A DNA stretch of 64,000 nt, from NCBI GenBank assembly GCA_905221605.1, contig CAJNDS010000125.1, forward strand, positions 796,696-860,695. The letters run 5' to 3'. Below are positions 9,456-20,669 of this stretch, piece after piece. A program made the translations under genes and the position numbers. Position 1 is the first letter of the stretch. Every line of letters begins with the position of its first letter. Origin of the DNA: Symbiodinium natans. Taxonomy: Eukaryota; Sar; Dinophyceae; Suessiales; Symbiodiniaceae. The notes beneath the pieces are model-generated. The model worked only from the letters and a program-made list of their open reading frames with translations, was not told the DNA's origin and did no database searches.

Positions 9456-11080
9456 GTGTTTAGGGCTCAGGGTTTAGAACCCTCAACCTCAGCTTTAGGG
9501 TTGCGCTTGGAGGTGCAGGGTACTCAAAAGCCCGAATTTGAACTGCACTGATAAGCCCCCCTAAGTCCTCGCAGGATATCAGTAGACGTATAGCTGGGGG
9601 CTATACCTACCCATGATCCAAGTGGGTTTTCTCTGGGGACGTGCTTGGGGCTGCTGACTGTTTTTACGATTTAGGGTTTGGGGTTTAGGGTTCAGGGTTT
9701 AGGGTTTAGGGTTTGGGGTATGCGGTACCCGACGCAATCCCTTGAAGGGTGTATCCTTAGACCTGCTACATAGCGCCTAAATGTCAGGGCTAACCCTAAA
9801 CCCTACACCCTAAACCCTAAACCCTAAATGTCAGGGCTGATTATGTAGTTCCCAAGGCCTCTGTTCCAGTTTTGAGCCCATTGCCCTCTTGGGGCTTCAG
9901 GGTTTAGGGGTTTAGGGGTTTAGGGGTTTAGGGTTTGGGGTTTGGGGTTTAGGGTTTAGGGTTTAGGGCATCAACTAGCTTCCGGAAGACGTGAGCTGCA
10001 CCACGATGCTTTCTTCTTGTGACCAGCATGGCACGCATCTTTTCTACCCATGTATCGGGATGCTCCCTCTTATACTAACAGCCCCTTAATAGGGATTTTC
10101 ATAGGGGGATACGACAATCCCCTAGTAAGGACTGTGAGTATAAGGGGGACACATACTCATGTATCAAGTCTTGCAGCGATTGAAGACTCAGACGATCACA
10201 CGCGGTAGTTTTTACATCTGCCCTGCCCCAAACTCCGAAGCACAACCCATTCTATTTTTATGGGGGTTCTTAAGGGAGGGGGCTTCAAGGGGGGGTTAGG
10301 TACCTAGGGAATCTTAGGGAAGCCTGCTTGAAATCCTTGAAGAGTCGCACGGAGTTGGGAACCTTGGGAACATGCCCTCTTGAACCCCACTACTTTAAAA
10401 ACCCTACAGTACAAGGGTTCCTTTATCGTCGCGTAAGTACCCAGAAGATGAGTCCCAAAGCCTACCACCAGAAGCCACAGCACGCCAGGTGTGATTCTTC
10501 GCGTTGTGGGGGGCTTGGTGTTTAGGGTTTTTGGGGTTTAGGGTTTTGTGGTTTAGGGTTTTTGGGGTTTAGGGTTTGGTAAGGAGTAAGGCTTTGTTTG
10601 TACTGGCTTACCCCAGTGCCGCTGTCGTATGGAGAGAGCCAAGCCAAGCCGCCCCAAACAAATGACATTGATAGGCCAAACCCGGAACCCTAATCCCTAA
10701 AACCTAAACAGTGGCTTCTTTGTCTGCACACTTTATGCAACGTTTGCCGGTTTAGGTGCGTCAGAGATTTGGGCAGGTTTAAGGTTCACGATGCAGGTTT
10801 CCTGGAACCCTAAACCTGAAATCCTGAACCCCAAAACCCCTAAACCCTCAAAACCCTAAACCCTAAACCGCTGCGATGCCATTGCTTATGTTTATGAGGG
10901 GCGTTTGCGCCTCATCTCCTTCCAGACCCCTAGCCCCAAACCCATGTTTTGCTTAAAGCCCGTCCCTCCGGATTTCATTTCTTGTAATGTTTTGCAAGCA
11001 CTGACCCAAGCCCCAAACCGCATGGATGAACGGTCGCTTTACCACCGACCTTCTGGGTACTGCTGCAAAAGCAACAAGCT
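9456..11080. other. Arrays, MITE and unique pieces without a confident gene
   Basis: Degenerate arrays near 9660-9720, 9780-9830 and 9900-9967, a family D MITE at 10057-10155, and unique DNA at 10160-10530 and 10880-11085 with short open frames that cannot be told from chance. Confidence 0.5.
10057..10155. mobile_element. MITE family D, intact copy
   Basis: Inverted ends: CTCCCTCTTATACTAACAG at the left and CTGTGAGTATAAGGGGGA at the right, with internal partly palindromic TAATAGGGATT / AATCCCCTAGTAAGG. Confidence 0.7.
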
Positions 11081-11183
11081 ATTCTAGGGTTAAGGGTTTA
11101 GGGTTTAGGGTTTAGGGTTTAGGGTTTAGGGTTTAGGGTTTAGGGTTTAGGGTTTAGGGTTTAGGGTTTAGGGTTTAGGGTTG
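11081..11183 (+). repeat. TTTAGGG telomere-type array
   Basis: About 14 perfect units. Confidence 0.95.
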
Positions 11184-11530
11184 CCCAATGGCTTCAGCTG
11201 CTGCAGGGGACGTCTTGGTTGGCCTCGTGTGTTTGACACTTGCGCCGTCACTGCGCGAACAACACAACGCAGAGCGCCTAGAAAAAACAAAGACGACACT
11301 ACCGCACTTCATTGTCCACATTGGGTGAATTCTGACTTTTGTCCTCCTTCAGCCTAACATGGCACTCGCGCCTGCCGACGACCTCTAGACTTTCCAAGGC
11401 CTGGTGTGTCGTAAATAACAGCGCTGTAGTAGCGAATAGAACCCACTTAACATCTTGAACCCGACACCAACGCCCTCTGACACGCCACTTTGCGTGGCAA
11501 ACGACTGCAATGGTGCCCAAACCCTGGACA
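11184..11530. other. Unique segment of about 340 bases, no gene called
   Basis: Free of telomeric repeats, with a 73-codon open frame on the minus strand (11299-11520) and shorter ones on the plus strand. Codon pattern and residue composition give no support for either, and no domain is recognised. Confidence 0.4.
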
Positions 11531-11591
11531 CCCCTAGACCCTAGACCCTAAACCCTACACCCTAAACCCTAAATTCTTGTTGGAGCTACAG

Positions 11592-11632
11592 GTCGACGGC
11601 GACGCCGCCGATGAGGTCATGGAGAGGCAAGG
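11592..11632 (+). CDS. Short exon-like island
   Basis: It follows a CTACAG acceptor, reads VDGDAADEVMERQ and ends where a TTTAGGG array supplies GT. CCCTAAA repeats lie about 25 bases upstream. Not recognised. Confidence 0.35.
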
Positions 11633-12323
11633 GTTTAGGGTTTAGGATTTATAGGGTTTAGGGTTTAGGGTTTAGGGTGTAGGGTGTAGGGTTTAGGGGT
11701 TTGGGGTTTAGGTTTTAGGGTTTGGGGTTTGGGGCTTAGGGTTTAGGGTTCAGGGGGATTCGGGTCCGGTTGCAGTTGTGGACTTAGGGTTTGGGGTTTA
11801 GGGTTTGGGGTTTAGGGTTTACGGTTCAGGGTTTGGGGCATAGGGCCTAGTTGCAGTTGTGGGTTTCGAGGTTGGGGTTTAGGGCCTGTAGATCTTGAGG
11901 TTTCGGGTGTAGGGTTTGGGTTTCGGGCTTAGGGTTTGGAAGGGTGGGGATCTATAGGAATTGGTTTTGCCCATTGTTGCAGTTTTCCCTTTGCCTGCAA
12001 ATGGAATCCTTACGACATGTTTTACTTCTGGCGGTTGTGCGGTATGCCAAAGCCACCAACATCCAGTTAGTTCAGGGTTCGGGGTTTAGGGTTTATGCTT
12101 CAGGCCAGGGTCCACAGTCTGCTCTAACTCCGTGAGAGCTGGCCACAACGAATTCGTCTGCTCGTTCGCTTTCCCCACTTCGCCCCCAAAGCTCTTAAAG
12201 CGAAACCATTTTTCTGCCTGCCGTTTGCTATGTCCTCTTCCAGGATTCAGGCCAAGATCCCTGCAAGGCTCCAAAACCCTAAACCCTAAACCCTAAACCC
12301 TTAACCCTTAACCCTTAACCCTG

Positions 12324-12406
12324 AACGCTCTGTGAAACGGACTGGTGCGGGAGCTTGTGCCGCCCCGGGCTTATGGGTTCAAATGCCTCCTAAGATCCAG
12401 TTGAAG
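12324..12406 (+). repeat. 83-base dispersed repeat, copy 1
   Basis: Contains GCGGGAGCTTGTGCCGCCCC and GGGCTTATGGGTTC. An inverted copy lies at 21551-21633. The GGGTTCGAAC-like box in copy 2 recalls a polymerase III B box, but the arms of a tRNA do not pair, so it is not called a tRNA gene. It is embedded between a CCCTAAA and a TTTAGGG array. Confidence 0.6.
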
Positions 12407-12570
12407 GGTTTAGGGTTTAGGGTTTAGGGTTTAGGGTTTAGGGTTTGGGGGCCAGTCAGCGCAGTTGCGTGTAGGACCGGCCCAACTCGCCCTGACCAGC
12501 GCGCACGTTCCGAACGTGCAAAGACCATGCCTGCAAGCGCTTTGTTTGAGAGGTTTTGTTCCTTGCAAGT

Positions 12571-12652
12571 TTAACCCTAAACCCTAAACCCTAAACCCTA
12601 AACCCTAAACCCTAAACCCCTAAACCCCTAAACCCCTAAACCCCTAAACCCA
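12571..12652 (-). repeat. CCCTAAA/CCCCTAAA array
   Basis: About six CCCTAAA units then about five 8-base CCCCTAAA units. Confidence 0.92.
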
Positions 12653-12726
12653 CCATATCTCCAAGCTCTGGACACAAGTCCCCTGCTTCATGAAAGCTTC
12701 AATTACCCCCCCCCCCCCCCCCAACT

Positions 12727-12835
12727 TGGGATGTTCCCCCCTATTCTAACAGTCCTTAGCAGGGATTGTAATTGGGGGGGGGGGGGGGGGGTGTACTATA
12801 ATTTAGGAAAGACTGTTAGGAGAAGCGGGAACATC
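12727..12835. mobile_element. MITE family D with poly-G expansion
   Basis: Ends GGGATGTTCCCCCCTATTCT and its inverse GCGGGAACATCCC. The centre carries a poly-G run of about 20. Confidence 0.7.
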
Positions 12836-13221
12836 CCCCACCCCCAGCCCTTGACCCTAAACAGCTCAGGGTTTAGGAGTTTAGGATTTTTTTGGGGTTT
12901 CGGACTCCTCGGCCCTAGATGTCTAACCTTCTAAGTCGACCCTAGGCTGGTTCAGGGTTTAGCGTTTATGGTTTAGGCATTAGGGTTTCCTAAACCCTAC
13001 TCCTCCCGAACACTAATCCTCCTTAACCCTATACACTTGAACCCTCTAAGCCTCTACATCCTGAACCCTACTCGCTTTGAAAAAACCCAACCCTCCTAAA
13101 CCCTGTGTGCCTGGACCCTAATCCTCCTAAACACGAATCCGTTCTAACCCTGTGAGCCCACACCCTAAACCCGAAATCCTAAACCCTAAACCCGAATCCT
13201 CCTAAAACCGTAAACCGCCAG

Positions 13222-13260
13222 GCTCAATGGCTACGAGTTAATTGTCCGTGGCAAGCCCAG
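13222..13260 (+). CDS. Short exon-like island
   Basis: GCCAG acceptor, frame LNGYELIVRGKP, then GC (possible GC donor) after CCCAG. A CCCTAAA-like stretch lies upstream and TTTAGGG downstream, as for true exons. Not recognised. Confidence 0.38.
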
Positions 13261-13788
13261 GCTCCCTTGGCCTAGGGTTAAGGGTTTAGGGTTTAGGGTT
13301 CAGGGTCCAGGGTTCAGGGTTCAGGGTTTAGGGTTTAGGGTTTAGGTATGCCTGCAGCTTAGACGCCCTTGTAACACCTGTGGTTTAGGGTTCAGGGTTT
13401 CGGGCTTAGGGTTTGGGGATTAGTGTTCGGAGTTTAGGGTTTGTGGTTTAGGTTGTAGGGTTTCGGTTTTCTTGAGATGATTAAGATTTCAGGTCTGGAG
13501 TCTCCAGAAAGTTCGGGGAGTTTCTCTCTCACTCTAGAGTTAAGTTTAAGTTACAGGGGCTTGAGGATTCAGGGTTTAGGGGGGGCGGGCACAGGTAGGG
13601 CAAGATAGATAGAACTGGTAAGCAGTTCTCCGGCACTCAACTCAAGACCTTAATCCCAAAGCTCTGGACCCTGCTGGCTTTATGAATGCCCAACGCCCTA
13701 CCGCCTCAAAACTCCACGCATGAAGATACCCCAAACCCTAAACCCTAAACCTTAAACCCTAATCCCCCTTTGCCGCCAACTTGCGAAG

Positions 13789-13863
13789 CAAGCCCAACAT
13801 GTTTTGGCATCTCCTGGACACAACCTCGCCTTGGATGCCATGCAGCGGAGTCTCCAGCGGAGG
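13789..13863 (+). CDS. Exon-like island, unidentified protein
   Basis: 75 bases in phase 0 between an AAG acceptor and GT donor, reading QAQHVLASPGHNLALDAMQR then SLQRR. A helical, polar composition suggests real coding sequence. A family B MITE begins seven bases downstream. Not recognised. Confidence 0.42.
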
Positions 13864-13869
13864 GTTGCT

Positions 13870-13999
13870 TATCCCAAAGGATCCTAAGTACCTTTTTGGG
13901 TTTAGGGTTTAGGATTTAGGGTTTCGGGTTTAGGGATAGTAGTATTTCCTCTTGTAGAAACCCTACTTTCTACTATGTAGGTACTTAGGACCCTGTGGG
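13870..13999. mobile_element. MITE family B copy with telomeric insert
   Basis: Left end CCCAAAGGATCCTAAGTACC and right end GTAGGTACTTAGGACCCTGT match the intact element at 5095-5208 (in inverse orientation). About 30 bases of the element's centre are replaced by a degenerate TTTAGGG array (about 13898-13937). Confidence 0.7.
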
Positions 14000-14605
14000 C
14001 ATCATTGTCTTGGTCACGTGCGTTGTAACAGCCATCGAGTCTGTCGATCATGGCGGCGCTGGAGCTTGGCGAGCGACACCTGCAAGCTAGTTTTGCAAAC
14101 TCTTGGTTGCGGCTGCTCCCGACATGTTAGACGTTCCGGGACCCTAAACCCTGAACCCTAAATTGCATATTTCGGGAACATGGTAGCGGACCTTAGCCGT
14201 GCGCTCCCTAGTACCTAAACAGCTCCATGCCTCATACCCTAAACTCACCCCAATCCCGAAACCCTAAACCCCAAACCTCAAACTAAACCCTAAACCCTAA
14301 ACCCCAAACCCTAAACCCTAAACCCTAAACCTACCCAGCGCAGGCCTTTGAAAGCAAGGCTTGCCGACGCACCCCAATGGCCCGAAGCTCCGGAGTCAAG
14401 GCGGGCACACTTCCAGAGGGTTGAGGGTTTAGGGTTTAGGGTTTAGGGTTTAGGATGTAGCACTTTCAGTGGAGTCATTTTCGGACCCCTGGGTCTAGGG
14501 TTCCGGGTTTAGGGTTTAGGGTTTAGGGTTTAGGCTTCCTCGCACCCTAAGAGGGTTTTCTTACTGTGCTCCGAAGATGGCCCTTATATTCCCTTAGAGG
14601 ATCTA

Positions 14606-14697
14606 AACCCTAAACCCTAAACCCTAAACCCTAAACCCTAAACCCTAAACCCTAAACCCTAAACCCTAAACCCTAAACCCTAAACCCTAAACCCTAA
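14606..14697 (-). repeat. CCCTAAA telomere-type array
   Basis: About 13 perfect units. Confidence 0.95.
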
Positions 14698-14916
14698 TCT
14701 TCAGAAAGTGTCCCAAAAACCAAGGGTACAACCCTTGGGGTCCAAGACAGGGTCCCATGACACGTAGAGTTCAGGGTTTAGAATTTAGGGTTTAGGGTTT
14801 AGGGTTTGGGGTTTGGGGTTTAGGGTTTAGGGTTTAGAGGGCTCGGGTTGAGGATTTGGTGATGTAGGAAGTCGCCCCCGAACACACACCGTTTCCCTGA
14901 TCCGCGCTCCCTGCAG

Positions 14917-14950
14917 GAAGCCAGCACCAAAACAGCAGATGAGGCCGATT
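14917..14950 (+). CDS. Short exon-like island
   Basis: CTGCAG acceptor, frame EASTKTADEAD, GT donor formed at the start of a TTTAGGG array. Not recognised. Confidence 0.35.
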
Positions 14951-15135
14951 GTAGGGTTTAGGGTTAAGGGTTTAGGGTTTAGGGTTCAGGGTTTGGGGTT
15001 TGGGGTTTAGGGTTTAGGCTAAGGGCTTAAGGTTTAGGGAGTCGCTTCGCCTCCGCCTTCGTCTTTGTCTTTGCGGTTGCGCCCGTTGCTTTCTGCATGT
15101 CGGCCCGAAACTCTACCCCTAAAGACATGCCGGGG

Positions 15136-15250
15136 CCCTAAACCCTGAACCCTGAACCCTGAGCCCTGAGCCCTGAACCCTGAGCCCTAAACCCTGAACC
15201 CTGAACCCTGAACCCTGAACCCTGAACCCTGAACCCTGAACCCTGAACCC
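15136..15250 (-). repeat. CCCTGAA variant array
   Basis: About 16 units, nearly all CCCTGAA with a few CCCTGAG; only one or two canonical CCCTAAA. Confidence 0.93.
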
Positions 15251-15666
15251 TTACCCCCCTCAAAAAACCCTGAAGAATCCGATTGCCACACCCTTGGGGA
15301 CGACATGAACCCTAAAAGGGTTTATGGTTCATATACCTTAATAGGAACTATAGTAGTCAGGGTATATGACCCCAATGACCCTAAACCCTAAACCCTCAAA
15401 AAGCCCAGAAGATTCCGATTGCCACACTGGGAGGCGCCCTCGCGACCAAACCCAGCTCCAATGAGGTCAAACAAGTTTAGAGATCGGTTTTATTTCGTGA
15501 CGGAGCTGTGCGAGTCTCTGTTTAGGGTTTAGGGTTTAGGGTTTAGGGTTTAGGGCTCAGGGGCTTAGGGTTGAGGCTTGGGGTCAAGGCGTCAGAGGAG
15601 ACCACGCGCACGCGCTTCCGGTAGCCCGCAGGACTTCCTGTCCCCGCCTGTCTTGCCTTTGCCCAG

Positions 15667-15721
15667 TATGTGGGACTGAAGCTTTCTGGCCCCACGACTC
15701 TGGGATTCAAGCCGCATTCGG
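15667..15721 (+). CDS. Exon-like island, two open frames
   Basis: GCCCAG acceptor, GT supplied by the following TTTAGGG repeat. Either YVGLKLSGPTTLGFKPHS or CGTEAFWPHDSGIQAAF. Not recognised. Confidence 0.32.
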
Positions 15722-15904
15722 GTTTAGGGATTAGGGTTTAGGGTTCAGGGTCAGGGTTCAGGGTTTAGGGTTTAGGGTTTAGGGTTTAGGGTGGAAGGGT
15801 GGAAGGGTGGAAGGGTGTGCAGTTACCTGAATGGCTTAATGCTTCAGAACCCTAAACCCTAAGCCCGCTTACGCAACATGGCATAGGCATGCGTTTTGTC
15901 CATA

Positions 15905-16171
15905 CTATCTTATATTGGGTGGTACCCTTGTTTTGCAATTGTGTAGGGTTTGGGTATGGCGGGGGAAGGGAGGGGTGTAAGGTGTATGCAGGCTTTTGGG
16001 GTTCATGGCTTCTAGTTTACTCATGAACAAATTAGGGTGCGGTGGGGACGCGAATCTTTCAATGGCAACCACAACTCTTGCCTCAATCTCCACATCCCCC
16101 AATTTTTTTGTGAGGTTTGGAGCTGGGGGTTCAGGGGCCCCTGTGTTGTGTAACTGGAATGTGTTCTTCAT
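15905..16171 (-). CDS. Open frame of 88 codons, weak
   Basis: Unique, comparatively AT-rich DNA without telomeric repeats. The minus-strand frame (start MKNTFQLHNTGAPEPPAPNL) is open for 88 codons; a 60-codon plus-strand frame overlaps it. No domain is recognised, and the opposite orientation to every supported gene in the window argues for caution. Confidence 0.2.
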   Translation of the reverse strand: MKNTFQLHNTGAPEPPAPNLTKKLGDVEIEARVVVAIERFASPPHPNLFMSKLEAMNPKSLHTPYTPPFPRHTQTLHNCKTRVPPNIR

Positions 16172-16223
16172 AGGTTAATGTATCAAAAGGGGCTGATAAT
16201 TCTGATTTCCCCTCAGATACCAG

Positions 16224-16330
16224 AAAGTTGCCTTTGAGGCTTCGCCGCTAGCTCTGCAACCAACAAACGCCCTAGAAAGCTCTAAACCCCAAGCCTTTTT
16301 TGTTGCTATGGGTCTTGAGAGCTGTGGTGC
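16224..16330 (+). CDS. Exon-like island, unidentified protein
   Basis: After an ACCAG acceptor a frame stays open for about 50 codons, beginning KVAFEASPLALQPTNALESS. The 3' end is not fixed. Not recognised. Confidence 0.28.
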
Positions 16331-16518
16331 TTCAGAAAGCATTAAACCCCTCAGCTCCGCCCTAAACTCTTAACCCCTAAACCTCAACATCATCAAGTGG
16401 GGCCTGATCGCTGCACAAAGGCAGAGATGGCTCGTGGCTTTTGCCCAGGGAGGGTCTTCCATTGCAGCATGTTAAATATCGCTTCTGGGGGGGGGGTTAT
16501 GGTTTGAGGTTTTTCCAA

Positions 16519-16587
16519 AGCCTAAACCCTAAACCCTAAACCCTAAACCCTAAACCCTAAACCCTAAACCCTAAACCCTAAACCCTT
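16519..16587 (-). repeat. CCCTAAA telomere-type array
   Basis: About nine perfect units. Confidence 0.95.
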
Positions 16588-17073
16588 GGCCCTAAACAGT
16601 TCACTAGGACCAGCAGCCCGGTAGCACTGTAATTATGTTAACCCCCTTAAAAGGCGCCCTTTGTAAGCCCCATACATTATGCAAAAGGTTTGGGGTTTAG
16701 GGTTTGGGGCTTAGGGTTGAGGGTTAAGGGTTAGGGTTTAGGGTTTGGGGCTTGGGGTTCAGGGTATTGGGGTTTAGGGTATTATGCAAAAGGTTTGTCT
16801 TGTCATTTGCACAGTGGCATTGCTGGCTGTGGGTTCCCATACCATTCTATGCCCAAGCCCTAAACCCTAAACCCTAACCCCTAAACCCTAAACATTAAAT
16901 CCTCAACCCTAAACCCTAAACTTAAACCCTAAACCCTAAACCCTAAACGCTACTTATCTTGAGGTTCCTCGGTCCTAGGCGCGTCTTCAAGTAGCTCGAT
17001 CTCGCGGCCACCTTGCATGGAGGCAGCAGGCTGACCTCCCAGAAGTTCACCCTAAACCCTAAACCCTAAACCC

Positions 17074-17197
17074 TACAGGGTGGGGCCCCCTTACTATACT
17101 AACTGTAGTTAAGGGACTTATAACCTAACTTAGGGTCCTTATAACCCAATTTAGGGCCCTTATAACTCTACTTATAACTAGGGGGGCCCACCCTGTA
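17074..17197. mobile_element. MITE family A, copy 1
   Basis: Exactly 120 bases (17076-17195) with TIRs CAGGGTGGGGCCCCC, inside a CCCTAAA array and flanked by TA on both sides. The centre repeats the motif GACTTATAACCTAACTTAGG-like blocks. Five more copies of the same length occur in the window. Confidence 0.9.
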
Positions 17198-17315
17198 AAC
17201 CCTAAACCCTAAACCCTAAACCCTAAACCCTAAACCCTAAACCCTAAACCCTAAACCCTAAACCCTAAACCCTAAACCCTAAACCCTAACCCTATAAACC
17301 CTAAACCCTAAACCC
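17198..17315 (-). repeat. CCCTAAA telomere-type array
   Basis: About 16 units continuing directly from the right end of MITE copy 1. Confidence 0.95.
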
Positions 17316-17326
17316 TAAACGCCCAG

Positions 17327-17718
17327 AAGGCCAGGCCAAGGCCTCCAGGAGGGGGGGAGAGGACTGCCGCCTCCTCGCCACGCCTGCCCGACCCTGCCGC
17401 TGCAACCGAGCTCATGGAGTCGCTCGACTGGGTAGGGTTTAGGGTTTAGGGTTTAGGGTGGAGGGTTTAGGGTTTAGGGTTTAGGGTTTAGGGTTTAGGG
17501 TTTAGGGTTTAGGGTTTAGGGTTTAGGGTTTAGGGCGGGGGGAGGGGAGGTTAGGATAGGGTAGGGTAGGGGTAAGTGGAGGAGATAGGAGAGAGAAAGG
17601 ACTCCGAAGCCCGGCTACGTAAGCTCCGTGCTCGTGGTCCACACGCACGAACAAACCAGGTTTCTGACCGCAGCAGGGCAAGAAAAAGGTGCTGCAAGTT
17701 TCAGGGTGTAGACTATAG
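17327..17718 (+). CDS. Last two exons of an unidentified gene
   Basis: Exon 17327-17431 (105 bases, phase 0, after GCCCAG, GT donor) starts basic and proline-rich and ends AAATELMESLDW. Exon 17674-17718 (after CCGCAG, phase 0) reads QGKKKVLQVSGCRL and stops at TAG 17716-17718. Both phases agree, so the joined end ...MESLDWQGKKKVLQVSG is coherent. The intron begins with GTAGGGTTTAGGG, that is with telomeric repeat. The stop lies about 400 bases before the trans-splice acceptor of the first eL13 copy, fitting a same-strand gene series. Upstream exon-like islands may belong to it. The family is not recognised. Confidence 0.45.
17432..17535 (+). repeat. TTTAGGG array forming the 5' end of an intron
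   Basis: About 14 units; the putative 5' splice site at 17432 is the first GT of this array. Confidence 0.93.
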
Positions 17719-18122
17719 GTTTTAGGGTTTACTGTTTAGGGTTTAAGTAGGGTTTAGGGTTGACCCTAATCCCTACGGTTTAGGTTTAGGGTCCTAAACC
17801 CTCATCCCTAGACCCTACACGACGCTTCGAGCGTCGCGGCATAGGGGTGAGGACAAACCTCTAATTACAGCCTCCCACACCTTAAATTTAGGGTTTAGGG
17901 TTTAGGGTTTATGGTTTAGGGTTTAGGGGTTAGGGTCAACCCTAACCCTAAGCCCTAAACCCTAAATGTGTGGGTCGTGGCCCCTTTTCTGAAACCGGAC
18001 ACCCGCAGCCGCAGCCCTCAACCCTCGAATCCCAAACCTTCAACCCGTAGACCCTAAGAAGCCACAACGTCCCTAAACCCTAAACCCTAAACCCTAAACA
18101 AAACCTCATCTAACTTCTGCAG
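17719..18122. other. Short intergenic region before eL13 copy 1
   Basis: Degenerate telomeric repeats on both strands and no open frame of note. Any promoter is not recognisable. Confidence 0.5.
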
Positions 18123-18168
18123 GGAGGAGGCTCAAACAGCTCTGCACCGCTAGCGGTCTCCAGCAACC
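18121..18168 (+). promoter_or_regulatory. Probable spliced-leader acceptor and 5' UTR, eL13 copy 1
   Basis: CTGCAG then 46 bases to the ATG. Copy 2 has CCGCAG and also exactly 46 bases to its ATG, and the two 46-base leaders are clearly homologous. Conservation begins just at the AG, as expected for the trans-splice site of a dinoflagellate spliced leader. The leader itself is not encoded here. Confidence 0.6.
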
Positions 18169-20637
18169 ATGGGTCACGGAGGCACCGAGCTTAAGGGCCT
18201 TTAGTAGCAGGTTAGGGTTTAGGGTTTAGGGTTTAGGATTTAGGGTCTAGGGGGGTTGCAGGGTTTTTGCGTTTTGGGTTTCGGAGGTTAAGGGTAACCC
18301 CAAGCAAAAATGCACTCATGAGCCCCCCTAAGTCCTCTATGTCGAAGTAGCTTATAAGTTATAAGTGGACGTATATTTTGGGGGTTGGGAACTTCCCCCC
18401 CCTATAATAACAGTCATTAGTAGGGATGATGCTGCCCCCTATTCTAATCTCTATTAAGGACTGTTCGTATAAGGGGGAATTTCCCAACCTTGGTAGGGTT
18501 TAGGGTTCAGGGTTTAGGGTTAGGTGGCTTCGGGTTTAGGGTTTGGGGGGGGGGGGGGGGGGGTTCAGGTTTTCGCGTTTTTGGGTTTAGGAGCTGAGGA
18601 GTTTAGAGTTTAGGGGTTAGGGGTTGTAAGGGCTTTGGTTTCTTCAGGGTTTCGCATTCAGACCTCGCACTACCTTAGGGGTTTGTAGGGAACCTTAGAT
18701 CCCTAACCCTAAACCCTAAACCCTAAACCCCAAACCCTAAACCCTAAACCCCAGACCCTAAACCCCAAACCCGAAACCCCAAGCCCTGAAGTCTAATCAA
18801 CTGGATGGCTCGGCTCCCGAACCTCTAGGCCCTAAACGCTAAACGCTAAACCCTAAACCCTAAACCCTAAACCCTAAACCCTAAACCCTAAACCCTAAAC
18901 CCTAAACCCTAATTATGGGGTCCTTAAGGGTTTCATGGGGAGTGCGTATCTAGGGTGCTTAAAGGGATGCTTAGGGAGCCTCAGAGGCCAGTGGGGTGTA
19001 TCAGGGAACCCTAAACCCTAAACCCTAAACCCTAAACCCTAAACCCTAAACCCTAAACCCCAAACCCCAAACCCCAAACCCCAAACCCCAAACCCCAAAC
19101 CCCAAACCCCAAACCCCAAACCCCAAACCCCAAACCCCAAAGACTTGACTCTTGTCCGTTCTCCGGGAAGCCGATGACACCACCCCAGAAAGCGTCCAAG
19201 AGCTTAGGCAAAATGGGGTGTAGGGTTTAGGGTTTAGGGTTTAGGGTTTAGGGTTTAGGGTCTAGGGTCTAGGGTTTAGGGTTTAGGGTTAGGGTTTAGG
19301 GTATATAGGGTTTAGGATTTAGGGTTTAGAGTCAACTGCATGAGTCTCTCTCCAGCTTGCCGGCGGCACGGTGCTGTGGGTTGCCGCGCTTTACGTGGCG
19401 GGAATGCCTGAGGCGCTTCAAAATGCGTTGCGACTTCATCCTGAGCTTTGTCTAGCACCGCTGGACTGCCACGGCGCCGGGAGGACCCTAAACCCTAAAC
19501 CCTAAACCCTAAACCCTAAACGTGGTGTCCCAGTTTACCTGAGGATCGAGCCTGATGTGGACCCCCTTGAACCCTCTTCCCCTAAGAATTTAGGGTTTAG
19601 GGTTTAGGGTTAGGGTTTAGGGTTTGGGGTTTAGGGTGTAGGCTGTAGGGTGTAGGGTGTAGGGTGTAGGGTTTAGGGTTTAGGGTTTGGGGTTTAGGGT
19701 TTAGGGTTTAGGGTCCAAACAACCCTAGACCCCGGAGCCCGGGGAAACGGCGTAAACCCTTAAACCTCAACACCAGAAGCCGGCTTAATGTCTTGAAGCC
19801 CTGAAGTAACCCCAAAACCCTAAACCCTAAATGAGCCAAACTACCCCCCCCCCCCCCCAAAAAAAAAAAAAAAAAAGAAAATGAACCCTAAATCCCAACT
19901 ATTGAAGCCTGAATCCCAACTCCCCCTGAGTCTCTGCAAGTAATCCCCAAACCACAAACCCTAAACCCCAAACCCTAAACCCTAAACCCTTTATAAACCC
20001 TAAACCCTAATAACACCCTGCCGATTTTCATCTGGGAGGCAACAACATCATTCCAAATGTGCACTTCCGGAAGGTTCTGGTCCTCAGATGCCGTGAAGGT
20101 TGCTGGGGTTTAGGCTTTCAGGGCCCTAAACGCCCTAAACCCCCTAAACCCTAAACCCTAAACCCTAAACCCTAAACCCTAAACCCTAGACCCTAGACCC
20201 TAGACCCTAAACCCTAAACCCTAAACCCTAAACCCTGACCCTAAACCCGAAACCCGAAACCCGACAGGGGTTTAGGGGGCCAGTGAGTTGCAGGCCTTAG
20301 GGGCTTAGCTTGTAAGGGCCTCCGGGCTATTTAAGACCCCGACCGACTAGAGTTGAGGGTTAGCTTAGGGTTTAGGGTTTGGTGTTTACGGTTGATGGTT
20401 TAGTCCCGTTCTGCCCCAGCCCTGTCACCTACTCAGGTGACAAAGAAGTGCAGCCAAGACTTGAATCTAAAACTCCCTAAACCCCTACCCATACCACCCC
20501 CGCCCTCCCCCCCCCCCCCCCCCCCCCACCCCACCAAAAAAAAAGCGCAAGGAAAGAAGAAACAAATAAATGACCCTAAAACAAAACCCAAAACCCCCCC
20601 CCCCCCCCCCCCCGCCCCCCGCCCCCCCGAACAAATC

Positions 20638-20669
<32 letters not shown>

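Noticed and set aside
12324-12406. tRNA gene
   Set aside because: The inverted copy has GGGTTCGAAC, like a T loop, but the T stem, anticodon stem and acceptor stem do not pair in either copy.
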